A DNA stretch of 64,000 nt from Rhizobiaceae bacterium (GCA_905339215.1 CAJPFN010000013.1:1-64000); one strand, 5' to 3'; numbered from the stretch's first letter, positions 42,695 through 54,652 are shown. A program made the numbers and translations. Notes: a model not told the origin generated them from the sequence alone.

Positions 42695-43450
42695 TCAAGG
42701 GCGCAAGCGGACACGCCCGCGGATGAAGAGGACAAGGATGACCACGAGCGCAGCGGCGAGCCCATACCATGTGACCGCGTACTGCAGGTGATTGTTGGGC
42801 ATGTCTACCATCGTCACGCCGCCGACAGGCAGCCCGCCGGGGTTTGGAGCGGCGCCGGCGTCGACGAAGAAGGGGACGAGACGCGCCGGATCGATGCCGG
42901 CGCGGCCCGCCATCGCCGCGATTTCCTTCCAGTAGAAGACGTTCTTCGCCAGATCGTTGTCGGGAACGATCCACGACGGTTTTTCCGTCAGCGGATTGCG
43001 GGCGAGTCCGACAATCCCAACCTCGCCTTCAACCTGACCTTCCGGACGGGCTGACGAATCCTTGCGGTCGAAGGGAACAAAGCCGCGGTTGACGAGGATC
43101 AGCCGCCCATCGGCGAGTTCGAGCGGCGTGTAGACGAAATAGCCGGACGCACCCTTCCACGTGGCGAGGAAGTGGCTCTCGTGGTCGTGGAGGAAGACAC
43201 CGCGTAACGCGACGGGCCAGTAGTCGACGTCGCCGGTGTCGGCGTACAGGCGCTCGATCTCGGCAAGCGGCCCGGGCGCCAAGGCGATTCGCTGATCGAT
43301 CGTGGCGATCAGCGCTTCCTTCCAGGCAAGCCGGTTCACCTGCCAGGTACCAAGCGCGAGAAGCACCGCCAGCGCGGCCAAACCAACGGCCATGACCAAC
43401 CAGGGGAACCCCCGTAAGGACCTGCCGCCGCTGTCGTCGACCTCAGTCAT
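42695..43450 (-). CDS. SURF1-family cytochrome oxidase assembly protein
   Basis: 251 residues with one membrane helix at each end (~18-38 and ~220-240) and a periplasmic domain between, as in SURF1/Shy1. Motifs: [18 protein letters not shown] near the first helix, and [25 protein letters not shown]1 helps insert heme a into subunit I of aa3 oxidase. Its ATG overlaps the DUF983 stop (ATGA, 43447-43450), so the two are translationally coupled and belong to the oxidase block upstream. Confidence 0.94.
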   Translation of the reverse strand: MTEVDDSGGRSLRGFPWLVMAVGLAALAVLLALGTWQVNRLAWKEALIATIDQRIALAPGPLAEIERLYADTGDVDYWPVALRGVFLHDHESHFLATWKGASGYFVYTPLELADGRLILVNRGFVPFDRKDSSARPEGQVEGEVGIVGLARNPLTEKPSWIVPDNDLAKNVFYWKEIAAMAGRAGIDPARLVPFFVDAGAAPNPGGLPVGGVTMVDMPNNHLQYAVTWYGLAAALVVILVLFIRGRVRLRP

Positions 43451-43833
43451 TCCGGTCGGTCGATCCGGCCCTCGGCCGCCTTGTTACGGTATTGGAGCGT
43501 AATCAGAATGCCCTTGATCAGGCGGAGCGCCACAAGTGACGAGACCACCGTAAGCGGTATCCAAAGGAGCATGTGGAGCCAGAGCGGCGGCCCGTAGGAG
43601 ACCTCCAGCCACAGCGCCAGGCCGACCACCAGGAAGCCGATGAGAAGGATGACGAATACGGCCGGCCCGTCGCCCGCATCGGCGAAGGAATAGTCGAGGC
43701 CGCAATTGCCGCAGCGCTTGCCGACGGTGAGGAAACCGGAGAAAAGCCGCCCTTCGCCACAACGGGGGCAGCGCCCTTTCAGGCCGGCGGCGACCGGTTC
43801 TACCGGCGGCCAGTGCGCGTGATCTTCGTTCAT
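43447..43833 (-). CDS. DUF983 zinc-ribbon membrane protein
   Basis: 128 residues from ATG 43833. A zinc-ribbon-like pair of Cys motifs (CPRCGEGRLF and CGNCGLDY) comes first, followed by two membrane helices (~residues 55-100). DUF983 proteins sit in cytochrome oxidase operons of alphaproteobacteria and are thought to help oxidase biogenesis; the mechanism is unknown. It overlaps both neighbours by four bases. Confidence 0.92.
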   Translation of the reverse strand: MNEDHAHWPPVEPVAAGLKGRCPRCGEGRLFSGFLTVGKRCGNCGLDYSFADAGDGPAVFVILLIGFLVVGLALWLEVSYGPPLWLHMLLWIPLTVVSSLVALRLIKGILITLQYRNKAAEGRIDRPE

Positions 43834-44327
43834 GGGACTATCTCTATCGGGGTTCCGTTGCGCACCATGGTCCATATCTCGGCCATGTCCTCGTCGGTAA
43901 CGGCGATGCAGCCGTTCGTCCAGTCAAACCTCTGAAGGAGCCAACTCCACCAGCCGTATCCGTTGGGCTGGCCATGGACCATGATCATGCCGCCGGGATC
44001 GACGCCGACCGCCGCCGCAGCGGCGCGGTCCCGGGCATCAGGATAAGAGATATGGATGGACCGGTAGAATCCGCTGGCCGGGTTTCGCCAGTCCAGCACG
44101 TAGCGTCCTTCCGGCGTCCGTTCATCGCCTTCGCGCCGCTTGTGCCCAACCGGGCTGCCGCCCAACGCGACGCTATAACTTCGGACCAGTAACCCGCCGG
44201 CGCGAAGCTCGAGAGTGCGCTCCGACTTGACGACACGCACGAGGTCGATGGGCGGCTGTTCGGACGCCTGGGAGGGCGGCGCGAGCAGTATGAGGAGGCC
44301 GACGGCGGCAACCGGAAGGGAGGCCAT
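43830..44327 (-). CDS. L,D-transpeptidase (YkuD family), secreted
   Basis: 165 residues from ATG 44327. A signal peptide ends near SQASEQ. The YkuD catalytic region is at the end: MIMVHGQPN and FDWTNGCIAVTDEDM, with the nucleophile Cys in T-N-G-C and a His before it. L,D-transpeptidases make 3-3 peptidoglycan crosslinks or anchor proteins to the wall. Short forms of this length act without extra domains. It sits inside the oxidase cluster and overlaps DUF983 by ATGA, but a terminator-like hairpin separates it from ctaE. No functional link to respiration is established. Confidence 0.92.
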   Translation of the reverse strand: MASLPVAAVGLLILLAPPSQASEQPPIDLVRVVKSERTLELRAGGLLVRSYSVALGGSPVGHKRREGDERTPEGRYVLDWRNPASGFYRSIHISYPDARDRAAAAAVGVDPGGMIMVHGQPNGYGWWSWLLQRFDWTNGCIAVTDEDMAEIWTMVRNGTPIEIVP

Positions 44328-44365
44328 GCGTGACCTATCGGCGACGATTGGGCCGAAAATGCGAA

Positions 44366-44393
44366 GGGGCGGCGGTGTCGCCACCGCCGCCCC
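44366..44393 (-). terminator. Strong hairpin downstream of ctaE
   Basis: A perfect 12-bp stem (GGGGCGGCGGTG/CACCGCCGCCCC) with a 4-base loop lies between ctaE and the L,D-transpeptidase gene. On the minus strand it is followed by CTTCGCATTTTC, a weak U-rich tail. It should at least attenuate read-through from the oxidase genes. Confidence 0.65.
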
Positions 44394-44415
44394 AATTCGA
44401 GGAAAAGGCCGGGCT

Positions 44416-45300
44416 TCAGTGGCCGTGGGCGATTGTCGCGCCGGCGGACGCCCAGACGTAGACGCAGGCAAAGAGGAACAGCCAGACCACGTCGACGAAG
44501 TGCCAGTACCAGGCCGCCGCCTCGAAGCCGAAATGCTGCTTCGGCGTGAAGTGGCCGGCCATGGCGCGCAGCAGGCATACCAGCAGGAAGATCGTGCCGA
44601 CCAGCACGTGGAAGCCATGGAAGCCCGTCGCCATGAAGAAGGTGGCACCGTAGATGGAATCCTTGAAGCCGAATGGAGCGTGAATGTACTCGTAGGCCTG
44701 GACACAGGAGAACAGGACACCCAGCGCGACGGTCAGCGTGAGGCCCCAGATCAGACCCTTGCGATCGTCGTGCAGCAGCGCATGGTGCGCCCAAGTCACC
44801 GTCGTGCCCGAGAGCAGAAGGATGATCGTGTTGTAGAGCGGAAGGTGGAAGGGGTCGAGAACCTCGATGCCCTTCGGCGGCCAGACGCCGCCGGTGAACT
44901 GCTCGCGAGCGACCTGCGCCGCCTCGTTGGGGAACAGGCTGGCGTCGAAGAAGGCCCAGAACCAGGCGACGAAGAACATCACCTCGGAGGCGATGAACAT
45001 GATCATGCCGTAGCGCAGGTGCAACGAGACGACGCGGGTGTGGTGCCCTTCGTGGGCCTCCTTGATCGTGTCCGACCACCACGAGAACATGGTGTAGAGG
45101 ACGACCAGCAGGCCGACGAAGAATATCCAGGGCGTGGCAATGTTCAGCCCGAACAGGTGGAACTCGTTGCCCTTGAGGTACTGCATCCAGGCAACGCCGC
45201 CAAGCGCCATGATGAGCGCGCCGACAGACCCAAGGAAGGGCCACGGACTAGGGTCGATGATGTGGTAGTCGTGCTGTGGTTTGGCGTGGGCGTCGGCCAT
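44416..45300 (-). CDS. ctaE: Cytochrome c oxidase subunit III
   Basis: 294 residues from ATG 45300 ([21 protein letters not shown]), with seven membrane helices. Motifs include [16 protein letters not shown], THHxLL-type [12 protein letters not shown] and [14 protein letters not shown] near the C-terminal half. Subunit III stabilises subunit I and the proton-uptake path of aa3 oxidase. It starts one base before the ctaG stop region ends, so the genes are tightly coupled. Confidence 0.96.
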   Translation of the reverse strand: MADAHAKPQHDYHIIDPSPWPFLGSVGALIMALGGVAWMQYLKGNEFHLFGLNIATPWIFFVGLLVVLYTMFSWWSDTIKEAHEGHHTRVVSLHLRYGMIMFIASEVMFFVAWFWAFFDASLFPNEAAQVAREQFTGGVWPPKGIEVLDPFHLPLYNTIILLLSGTTVTWAHHALLHDDRKGLIWGLTLTVALGVLFSCVQAYEYIHAPFGFKDSIYGATFFMATGFHGFHVLVGTIFLLVCLLRAMAGHFTPKQHFGFEAAAWYWHFVDVVWLFLFACVYVWASAGATIAHGH

Positions 45301-45301
45301 T

Positions 45302-45946
45302 TTATCCCCCGAGTTTCCCGTCGGTATCCGTGGCGGTGTCGTTGTCCTCCCCCCGGGGCGCCGATGCAACCGGCCTGGCGCTTTCGATGGGGAAGAAGGT
45401 GTAGGAAAGCGTGATGGTCTTGATATCCTTCAGCTCCGGCACGTCGACAATGTCGGGATCGACATAGAAGACGACCGGCATGTCAAGCGACTCGCCGGGC
45501 GCGAGTGTCGTGTCGGTGAAGCAGAAGCACTCGACCTTGTTGAAGTAGGCACCGGCCATCTCCGGCGTTACGTTGAAGGTGGCGCGCCCGTAGGTCGGCA
45601 CGTTGAACGGGTTGACGGCCCGATAAGTGGCCTGCAGCGTCTCACCAATGCGCCCCGTGATCTCGCGCGCGGCCGGCTGGAACTCCCAAGGCAGGCCGCC
45701 CGCCGTGTTGGCGTCGAAGCGGACGGTAATCGTGCGGTCGAGCACGCGGTCGGCATAGGTTTCGGTTCGTTGCGTCGTGCCGCCGTAGCCGGTCACCTGG
45801 CAGAACAGCTTGTAAAGAGGAACAGAGGCATAGGCCATCCCGACCATGCCGGCGAAGAACGCGACGCAGGCCCCGGCGATCAGCAAATTGGACCGCTGCT
45901 TGAAAGGCACCGACTGGGCCCTCGTTTCTCCGTGAGCCATCATCAC
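45302..45946 (-). CDS. ctaG: Cytochrome c oxidase assembly factor CtaG (Cox11)
   Basis: 214 residues. A single membrane helix near residues 25-45 is followed by a periplasmic immunoglobulin-like domain. The copper-binding motif is in [12 protein letters not shown], and VFYVDPDI is the conserved C-terminal strand. Cox11 delivers copper to the CuB site of subunit I. The first ATG (45946) overlaps the stop of the small gene before it (ATGA), which fixes the start. Confidence 0.95.
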   Translation of the reverse strand: MMMAHGETRAQSVPFKQRSNLLIAGACVAFFAGMVGMAYASVPLYKLFCQVTGYGGTTQRTETYADRVLDRTITVRFDANTAGGLPWEFQPAAREITGRIGETLQATYRAVNPFNVPTYGRATFNVTPEMAGAYFNKVECFCFTDTTLAPGESLDMPVVFYVDPDIVDVPELKDIKTITLSYTFFPIESARPVASAPRGEDNDTATDTDGKLGG

Positions 45947-46086
45947 ATCGCCCTGTTCAGGATCGCCGGGCCGAACTTGGCGATCGTAGCGACATAGAAG
46001 ACGATGACGAGCACGCCGAGCGCTATGCCGATAGCGAGCGAACGGCTGCGCCGCGCCTTCCTCTGGGCTTCGGTGAGCGTCACCAT
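45943..46086 (-). CDS. Small single-helix membrane protein, CoxF-like
   Basis: 47 residues from ATG 46086, preceded by GGAGGAG 9 bases upstream; GTG 46107 would add seven residues. A basic, Thr/Gln-rich N-terminus ([12 protein letters not shown]) leads into one membrane helix ([13 protein letters not shown]). Small proteins of this kind sit between ctaB and ctaG in Rhizobiales and are annotated as CoxF or hypothetical. The position argues for an oxidase assembly or accessory role, but there is no direct evidence. Confidence 0.8.
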   Translation of the reverse strand: MVTLTEAQRKARRSRSLAIGIALGVLVIVFYVATIAKFGPAILNRAM

Positions 46087-46108
46087 GTCCTTGCGCTCCT
46101 CCGCCACG

Positions 46109-47053
46109 TCAGATGCCCGCGAGCCCGGCCGCGCGCTCATAGACCGCATCGCCGAGATAGGCGGCAAAGATCGCAAACAGGTAGAGCAGCGAATAGCCGA
46201 ACAGCGCTTTGGCGGGGCGCATGGCGCGGTCGGCGTCAGTCATGGCGAACACCGTCCACGCGTAGTAGACGAAGCCCACCCCGAGCAGGATCGACGTGAT
46301 CCCGTAGAAGACGGTCGTGTAGCCGAGCCCCCACGGAAGCACGGCGACCGGAGCGACGACCACGGTATAGGCGAAGATTTGGCGGCGCGTCGACGCCGCC
46401 CCGGCGACGTTGGGCATCATCGGGATGCCGGCGCGCGCATAGTCCTCGCATTTGAACAGCGCGAGCGCCCAGAAATGCGGCGGCGTCCACAGGAAGATAA
46501 CCAGGAAGAGAATGACGCTTTCGAAGCTGACCGAGCCCGTCGCGGCGGCCCAACCGATCATCGGCGGGAAGGCGCCGGCCGCACCGCCGATGACTATGTT
46601 TTGCGGCGTCGAGCGCTTCAGCCACATCGTGTAGACTACGGCGTAGAAGAAGATGGTGAAGGCAAGCAGCGACGCGGCGAGCCAGTTGACCAGCACGCCG
46701 AGCGTCATTACCGAAAGGCCCGAAAGGACGACGCCGAAGATCAGCGCCTCGCCGGGCAGGACCCTGCCGCTTGGAACCGGGCGTGACGCAGTGCGCGTCA
46801 TCACGGCGTCGATGTCGGCGTCATACCACATGTTGAGCGCACCCGACGCACCGGCGCCGACCGCGATCGAGAGGATCGCGATCACGGCGATGAGGGGATT
46901 GGGCGCGACGGGCGCCGCGAGAAACCCGACAAAGGCGGTGAAGACGACGAGCGACATGACGCGCGGCTTGAGCAGCGAGACGAAATCGCCGGCCGTCGCT
47001 TCCGATATGCGGAAGCGGTCCTCGTCGTATCTGCCGTTCTCGACAAGTGCCAT
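46109..47053 (-). CDS. ctaB: Protoheme IX farnesyltransferase (heme O synthase)
   Basis: 314 residues from ATG 47053 with about nine membrane helices. The UbiA-family acidic motif is in [19 protein letters not shown], and the second in the [14 protein letters not shown] loop. It farnesylates heme b to heme O, the precursor of heme a used in subunit I. It is separated from ctaD by 72 bases holding a hairpin. Confidence 0.95.
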   Translation of the reverse strand: MALVENGRYDEDRFRISEATAGDFVSLLKPRVMSLVVFTAFVGFLAAPVAPNPLIAVIAILSIAVGAGASGALNMWYDADIDAVMTRTASRPVPSGRVLPGEALIFGVVLSGLSVMTLGVLVNWLAASLLAFTIFFYAVVYTMWLKRSTPQNIVIGGAAGAFPPMIGWAAATGSVSFESVILFLVIFLWTPPHFWALALFKCEDYARAGIPMMPNVAGAASTRRQIFAYTVVVAPVAVLPWGLGYTTVFYGITSILLGVGFVYYAWTVFAMTDADRAMRPAKALFGYSLLYLFAIFAAYLGDAVYERAAGLAGI

Positions 47054-47080
47054 CAGTACCCAGTCCAACTAATTCGGGCA

Positions 47081-47105
47081 GAACCGCCGGGATGGCCGGC
47101 GGTTC
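47081..47105. terminator. Hairpin between ctaD and ctaB
   Basis: A perfect 10-bp stem (GAACCGCCGG/CCGGCGGTTC) with a 5-base loop sits in the 72-base gap after ctaD on the minus strand. No U-tract follows, so an attenuator or RNA-processing element that sets different levels of ctaD and ctaB is more likely than full termination. Confidence 0.5.
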
Positions 47106-47125
47106 CGCTTTCTTCGAGTGCGGCG

Positions 47126-49677
<2,552 letters not shown>

Positions 49678-50064
49678 TTCCCTCATGTCTCCCATCCTGC
49701 CAGGTTCGCGCCACCCGGCCGTCGCGGAACGTTACGGGACTGGAATCCCGCCGATCTTTCCGCGTTCAAACCATACTCTCTTTCCGACCGCAAGAAAGGA
49801 GGGCGACATTCCGTGCGGCATTTTTGCGCGCGACGACTGGTCCGAACCAGAGTTCCGCCAACCAGGCGGAAACAGGTCGTAAAACGGCATCCGGACCCTG
49901 GCGCGGGAATGCCGGGCATTCGCGTGGTGTCGCAATTCGGGCGGAATCTTGCGTTGATAAGGTCGGTCGGCGGATGCCGGAGGGGACAGCATTGCGTCGG
50001 CGGCTTGTCCTTTACATGGATGTGTCGGCCACTAGAGTGCCGTGATTCGCAACGGAGCCGCGAT
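49678..50064. other. Intergenic region between ctaC and ialB
   Basis: 387 bases with no convincing gene on either strand. It must carry the divergent promoters of the oxidase cluster and ialB. Two small adjacent hairpins are visible: CTGGT-ccga-ACCAG at about 49838-49851 and TTCCGCC-aacca-GGCGGAA at 49853-49871. They have no U-tract and could be operator-like or structural. I could not identify a -35/-10 pair with confidence. Confidence 0.6.
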
Positions 50065-50574
50065 ATGCAGGGATTATTGAAGCCGCTGGGGTGGATCGTC
50101 GTCGCATTCGTCTCGGCGTTCTCCTTTCCGGCTGCCGCCCAACAGACCGGCACGGTAAAATCGACGCACGGCGCCTGGTCGATTATTTGCGACACGCCGG
50201 CCGGAGCCTCCGCGGAGCAATGCGCGATGATGCAGAACGTCGTCGCCGAGGACCGCACGGAGATCGGCCTTTCGGTCGTCGTACTGCGTACCGCCGACAA
50301 CAAGGCCGAGATCCTGCGCGTGCTCGCGCCGCTCGGCGTTCTCCTTCCCAACGGGCTCGGCCTCAACGTCGACGGCAAGGATATCGGGCGCGCCTATTTC
50401 GTCCGCTGCTTCCAGGATGGCTGCTACGCCGAGGTAATCCTGGAGAAGCCGCTGCTGGATACTCTGAAGGCCGGTGTTTCAGCGACCTTCATCGTCTTCC
50501 AGACTCCGGAGGAGGGCATCGGCATTCCCGTCGACCTGAAGGGTTTTGCCGAAGGATTTGCGGCACTTCCCTGA
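50065..50574 (+). CDS. Invasion-associated locus B (IalB) family protein
   Basis: 169 residues from ATG 50065 with GGAG 8 bases upstream. A signal peptide ends near FPAAAQQ. The family pattern is visible: a short THGAWSIICDTPAG strand, four conserved Cys (ICDT, EQCAMM, VRCFQ and GCYAE) and IVFQTPEEGIGIPVDLKGF. IalB was named in Bartonella, where it is linked to erythrocyte invasion; most Rhizobiales relatives are periplasmic proteins of unknown role. Nothing here implies pathogenicity. Confidence 0.92.
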   Translation: MQGLLKPLGWIVVAFVSAFSFPAAAQQTGTVKSTHGAWSIICDTPAGASAEQCAMMQNVVAEDRTEIGLSVVVLRTADNKAEILRVLAPLGVLLPNGLGLNVDGKDIGRAYFVRCFQDGCYAEVILEKPLLDTLKAGVSATFIVFQTPEEGIGIPVDLKGFAEGFAALP

Positions 50575-50645
50575 CTTCCCCGCCCTTGCGGAATCCCGGA
50601 TTTCGGCGCAATCTTCGAAGGCTGCCGTTGGGGGATATTCCGGCC

Positions 50646-51104
50646 ATGCGTCTGACGCCCGTCCTGTTCTGCGCCTTGGGAATGACGGCGCTTTCCTCTC
50701 ATTCCGTCCTTGCCGAAGACATTCTCACGCATCCGGAACCGGAGTTGATCCTGGAGATCGCCAAGGGCTTCGGATCAGCCTCATTGGATAAGGACGGCAG
50801 CGGCGACCCGATGGTCGCCGGTCGCATGCAGGGTATGAAATACGTCATCTATTTCTATGGCTGCAAAGAGGGCAAGAACTGCCGCTCGATCCAGTTCTCG
50901 AGCGGCTATACCGACGACTTCTCGGCAGAACGCGCCAACGAGTGGAACCTCAAGTTCCGTTGGATCCGCGCCTATTCGAAGGAAGGCTCCAACTTCAAGA
51001 TGGACGTCGACTTCGCCGGCGGCATCACGAAGGCCAATGTCGAAGCCCAGTTCGCCACATGGGAATCGTTCATCAGCGAAATCAAGGACTTCGTGTCCGA
51101 GTAG
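50646..51104 (+). CDS. YbjN-domain secreted protein
   Basis: 152 residues from ATG 50646. A signal peptide ends near HSVLAED. The rest matches the YbjN fold: EPELILEIAKGFGSASLDKD, a GRMQGMKYVIYFYGC strand pair, and ANEWNLKFRWIRAY. Secreted YbjN proteins of this size are common in Rhizobiales without known function. It follows ialB by 71 bases, on the same strand. Confidence 0.85.
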   Translation: MRLTPVLFCALGMTALSSHSVLAEDILTHPEPELILEIAKGFGSASLDKDGSGDPMVAGRMQGMKYVIYFYGCKEGKNCRSIQFSSGYTDDFSAERANEWNLKFRWIRAYSKEGSNFKMDVDFAGGITKANVEAQFATWESFISEIKDFVSE

Positions 51105-51249
51105 CACGCCTGCCGTACATCCGCCGATACGTCGCGTTTCGGACGCCCCAGCGCCGCCCCTCGGATGCACTTGCTGCGGCTCTCGGCGACGGTGCAGTTG
51201 CGCCCGAAGGGCCAAGATCCTAGATGACGGCGGAAACGGGAACCGCGCC

Positions 51250-52659
51250 ATGGACATGATCAACGCGTTCGACATCGATCGGGCGACGATAGAGAAGATT
51301 GTTGCCGAAGTGCTCGACGGCGCCGACGACGGCGAACTCTACCTGGAACACAGCGAGGCAGAATCGCTGATGTTCGACAACGGCCGGCTGAAGACCGCAA
51401 ACTACAACACCGACCGCGGCTTCGGCCTGCGCGCCGTCGCCGGCGAGGCGACCGGCTACGCGCATTCTAGCGAGGTGTCGCGGAACGCGTTGCGGCGCGC
51501 CGCCAACGCCGTCGCCGCGGTGAAGAGCGGCCATTCCGGCACGATGTCTGCGGCGCCGGCGCGTACCAACCGCCATCTCTACGGCGAGGCGAACCCGATC
51601 CCCTCACCTGCCTTCGCCGAAAAGGCGAAGCTGCTCCAGGAAATCGATGCATTCCTGCGCAACAAGGAACCGCGCGTGCGTCAGGTGACGGCATCGATCG
51701 CCTCCTCCTGGCACCACGTCGAGATCCTGCGTGCCGACGGGCACCGGGTCCGCGATGTGCGGCCTCTTGTGCGGGTCAACGTCTCCGTCGTCGTCGGCGA
51801 GGGCGACCGTCAGGAGACCGGCTCCTACGGAATGGGCGGACGCAAGGGCTTTGGCGAGTTCCTCGCCGAGGACCGCTGGCAGTTCGCCGCGGACGAAGCG
51901 CTGCGCCAAGCGCTGGTCAACCTACGCGCAGTGCCCGCGCCGGCCGGCACCTTCGACATCGTCCTGTCCAGCGGCTGGCCGGGCGTGATGCTGCACGAGG
52001 CCGTCGGCCACGGCCTCGAAGGCGACTTCAACCGCAAGAAGACGTCCGCCTTCGCCGGGCTGATAGGCCAGCAGGTCGCCGCCAAGGGCGTTACCGTGGT
52101 CGACGACGGCACGATCCACGAGCGGCGAGGTTCGCTGACGGTCGATGACGAGGGTACACCGACGGCGCGAAACGTGCTCATCGAGGACGGCAGACTGGTC
52201 GGCTACATGCAGGACCGGCTGAACGCGCGCCTGATGGGCGTCGCGGCCACCGGCAACGGCCGTCGCGAGTCCTACGCCCACCAACCGATGCCGCGCATGA
52301 CCAACACCTTCATGACCGCCGGCGACATGGAGCCAGACGAGATCATCGCCTCGGTGAAGAACGGCATCTATGCCGTCTCGTTCGGCGGCGGCCAGGTGGA
52401 CATCACGTCGGGCAAGTTCGTGTTCGGCTGCACCGAGGCCTACATGATCGAGGACGGCAAGGTGACCCAGCCGATCAAGGGCGCGATGCTGATCGGCAAC
52501 GGACCGGACGCCATGCACCGTGTGACCATGGTCGGCAACGACATGAAGCTCGATCCCGGCATCGGCATGTGCGGCAAGGCCGGCCAGGGCGTGCCGGTCG
52601 GCGTTGGCCAGCCGCATCTGCGAATGAACCAGATGACGGTCGGCGGGACGCGGGTGTAA
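51250..52659 (+). CDS. tldD: TldD metalloprotease
   Basis: 469 residues from ATG 51250; ATG 51256 is close behind. The zinc site is H249-E-x3-H253 in LHEAVGHGLEGDF, with a downstream Cys in FVFGCTEAYMIEDG. TldD normally works with TldE as a heterodimer that degrades unfolded or leader peptides; tldE is not in the window. Some in-frame codons run back to 50857, but they lie inside ybjN. The sirtuin gene begins about 30 bases after its stop. Confidence 0.95.
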   Translation: MDMINAFDIDRATIEKIVAEVLDGADDGELYLEHSEAESLMFDNGRLKTANYNTDRGFGLRAVAGEATGYAHSSEVSRNALRRAANAVAAVKSGHSGTMSAAPARTNRHLYGEANPIPSPAFAEKAKLLQEIDAFLRNKEPRVRQVTASIASSWHHVEILRADGHRVRDVRPLVRVNVSVVVGEGDRQETGSYGMGGRKGFGEFLAEDRWQFAADEALRQALVNLRAVPAPAGTFDIVLSSGWPGVMLHEAVGHGLEGDFNRKKTSAFAGLIGQQVAAKGVTVVDDGTIHERRGSLTVDDEGTPTARNVLIEDGRLVGYMQDRLNARLMGVAATGNGRRESYAHQPMPRMTNTFMTAGDMEPDEIIASVKNGIYAVSFGGGQVDITSGKFVFGCTEAYMIEDGKVTQPIKGAMLIGNGPDAMHRVTMVGNDMKLDPGIGMCGKAGQGVPVGVGQPHLRMNQMTVGGTRV

Positions 52660-52692
52660 GTTTCGAACCCGCAGACACGATCGAGGCGCATC

Positions 52693-53406
52693 CTGCAGTC
52701 CCCCTCATCCCTCTTCATCCTCACCGGCGCCGGCATCTCGGCCGAATCGGGCATGGAGACCTTCCGCGACCGGCGCGGCATCTGGTCGAGGGTCGACCAC
52801 AACGAGGTCGCCACGCCGCAGGGCTTCGCGCGCAATCCGGCCAAGGTCTACGATTTCTACAACGAGCGACGGCGCAACTTGCGCGACGTCTATCCAAACG
52901 AGGCGCATCACGCGCTGGCCCGGCTGGAAGCCGGCTTCAAGGGTCGCTTCCTGCTGGTCACGCAGAACGTCGACGACCTCCACGAGTCCGCCGGGTCGCG
53001 CAAGCTCGTGCACATGCACGGCGAACTTCGCTCGGCACTCTGCCAGGGCTGCGGCAAACGCTGCCGCTGGGGCGGCGACATGGACATCGACTCCGAGTGC
53101 CCGCATTGCGGCCTGCGCGGCCGGATGCGGCCCGACATCGTCTGGTTCGGCGAGTTCCCCTACCACATGGACGAGATCCACGCCGCCCTGGCCACCGCCG
53201 ACCTGTTCGTCGCCATCGGCACGTCGGGAAGCGTCTATCCGGCCGCGGCCTTCGTCAAGGAAGCGCGGATGAACGGCGCACGCACGCTTGAGCTCAACCT
53301 CGAACCGTCCGACCTGATCGGCGACTTCGACGACGCCGTCCACGGCAAGGCGAGCGAGATCGTGCCGGCCTTCGTAGACCGGCTGCTCGCCGGAGCGCCG
53401 ATCTGA
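52693..53406 (+). CDS. cobB: Sirtuin-family NAD-dependent protein deacylase, start codon non-canonical
   Basis: About 237 residues. The Rossmann motif FILTGAGISAESG lies in frame but upstream of the first ATG (52753), and back to the in-frame stop at 52657 there is no ATG, GTG or TTG. CTG 52693 (or ATC 52690) after a GAGG at 52683-52686 is the best candidate start. The catalytic His is in MHGELRSALC, and the zinc Cys are in CQGCGKRC and CPHC. FYNERRRNL holds the Tyr/Arg pair of class III sirtuins (desuccinylase type). It removes acyl groups from lysines, consuming NAD. Confidence 0.85.
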   Translation: MQSPSSLFILTGAGISAESGMETFRDRRGIWSRVDHNEVATPQGFARNPAKVYDFYNERRRNLRDVYPNEAHHALARLEAGFKGRFLLVTQNVDDLHESAGSRKLVHMHGELRSALCQGCGKRCRWGGDMDIDSECPHCGLRGRMRPDIVWFGEFPYHMDEIHAALATADLFVAIGTSGSVYPAAAFVKEARMNGARTLELNLEPSDLIGDFDDAVHGKASEIVPAFVDRLLAGAPI

Positions 53407-53410
53407 CGGC

Positions 53411-54652
53411 TCAGCGCCGGCGCTTCGTCTTTTCGAGAAGCGCCACGGCCTCGACGTGCGGAGACCAGAGGAACTGGTCGACCGGGGTGATCGAGACGAC
53501 TCGGTAGCCGCCGTCGAGGAGGATTGCGAGGTCGCGGGCGAGCGTGACGGGATTGCAGGAAACGGCGGCGACCCTGGATACGTCGGAACGCGCGATCTGC
53601 TTCGCCTGGTCTTCGGCGCCGGCCCGCGGCGGATCGAAAACGACCCCGTCGAAGAGACTGAGTTCCTTGAAGGTCAGCGGCCGGCGAAACAGGTCGCGCT
53701 TCTCCGTGGTGATCTTGCGCAGGCCAGTAGCGAAGCGGAAGCCGCGGTCGAGCGCGGAAAGTGCCGCGGCGTCCGCCTCGACGGCATGCACCTCCGACCG
53801 GGCCGCGAGACGCAGCGCGAACGTACCCGAACCGCTGAAGAGGTCGGCGACGCGCTTCGCCTTGCCGAGATGGCCGCCGACGAGCTGGGCCATCGCTTCT
53901 TCGGCCGAGACGACAGCCTGGAGGAAGGCGCCCGGCGGCGGCGCGACGGTGGCGGAACCGAACGAGACGGCCGGCTTGACCGGTTCGACGACGACCTCGC
54001 CGTCAACCGAGAGACGCGCGAGCCGTTCGCGGATGACGAAGTCGCCGGCTGCGCGTCGAGCGGCCTCCGAAAGCGGGCCGGATCCCTCGGCGGCAACGTC
54101 GAGGCCCGTATCGGTCTGCGTCACCGTCAGATGGAAGGGGTCGCGGGTGGCCGAGACGATGCCGGCAAGATGCTTTAGCAAGGGCAGCGCGGCGACGATG
54201 GCCGGGACCAGGATCGGGCACTCGGCGATGTCGATGAGATCGTGGGACAGGGCGCGGTTGTAGCCGAGCACGATTCCGCGGTCGCTGCGGCGTGCCGAAA
54301 AGACGGCGCGGCGCCGTGACGCGGGCGCACAGGGGACGGTCTCGCCGACCGGCGCTTCGACCCTGCGGGCGGCCAGCGCCTCGATGACCCGATCACGCTT
54401 CCAGACGAGGTAGGCCGGATGGGAGAGATGCTGGAGCGCGCAGCCGCCGCATTCGGTGAAATGGCGACAGGGCGGCGCCACGCGCAGAGGGCTGGTTTCG
54501 AGTACCGCAAGCAGCGTGGCACGGTTCTTCTCGCGTGCCACGGTGACGGTCTCGCCTGGCAGCGCGAACGGAACAAAGACCGGGCCCTCAGCGGTGTCGG
54601 CGACGCCGTCGCCCCGGGCGCCTAGACGCGCAATGCTGAGGCGGCAGCTCAT
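53411..54652 (-). CDS. TrmA/RlmD-type SAM-dependent RNA (uracil-5) methyltransferase
   Basis: 413 residues from ATG 54652. An N-terminal TRAM-like domain (LSIARLGARGDGVADTAEG) precedes the 4Fe-4S motif C-x5-C-x2-C (CRHFTECGGCAL) with the fourth Cys later. The MTase domain has LFSGSGTFALRL (AdoMet) and FDPPRAG; the catalytic Cys is in AVSCNPVTLARDL. These enzymes methylate U in 23S rRNA or tRNA; which position cannot be told. The ATG overlaps the tlyA stop by four bases (54649-54652). Confidence 0.9.
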   Translation of the reverse strand: MSCRLSIARLGARGDGVADTAEGPVFVPFALPGETVTVAREKNRATLLAVLETSPLRVAPPCRHFTECGGCALQHLSHPAYLVWKRDRVIEALAARRVEAPVGETVPCAPASRRRAVFSARRSDRGIVLGYNRALSHDLIDIAECPILVPAIVAALPLLKHLAGIVSATRDPFHLTVTQTDTGLDVAAEGSGPLSEAARRAAGDFVIRERLARLSVDGEVVVEPVKPAVSFGSATVAPPPGAFLQAVVSAEEAMAQLVGGHLGKAKRVADLFSGSGTFALRLAARSEVHAVEADAAALSALDRGFRFATGLRKITTEKRDLFRRPLTFKELSLFDGVVFDPPRAGAEDQAKQIARSDVSRVAAVSCNPVTLARDLAILLDGGYRVVSITPVDQFLWSPHVEAVALLEKTKRRR

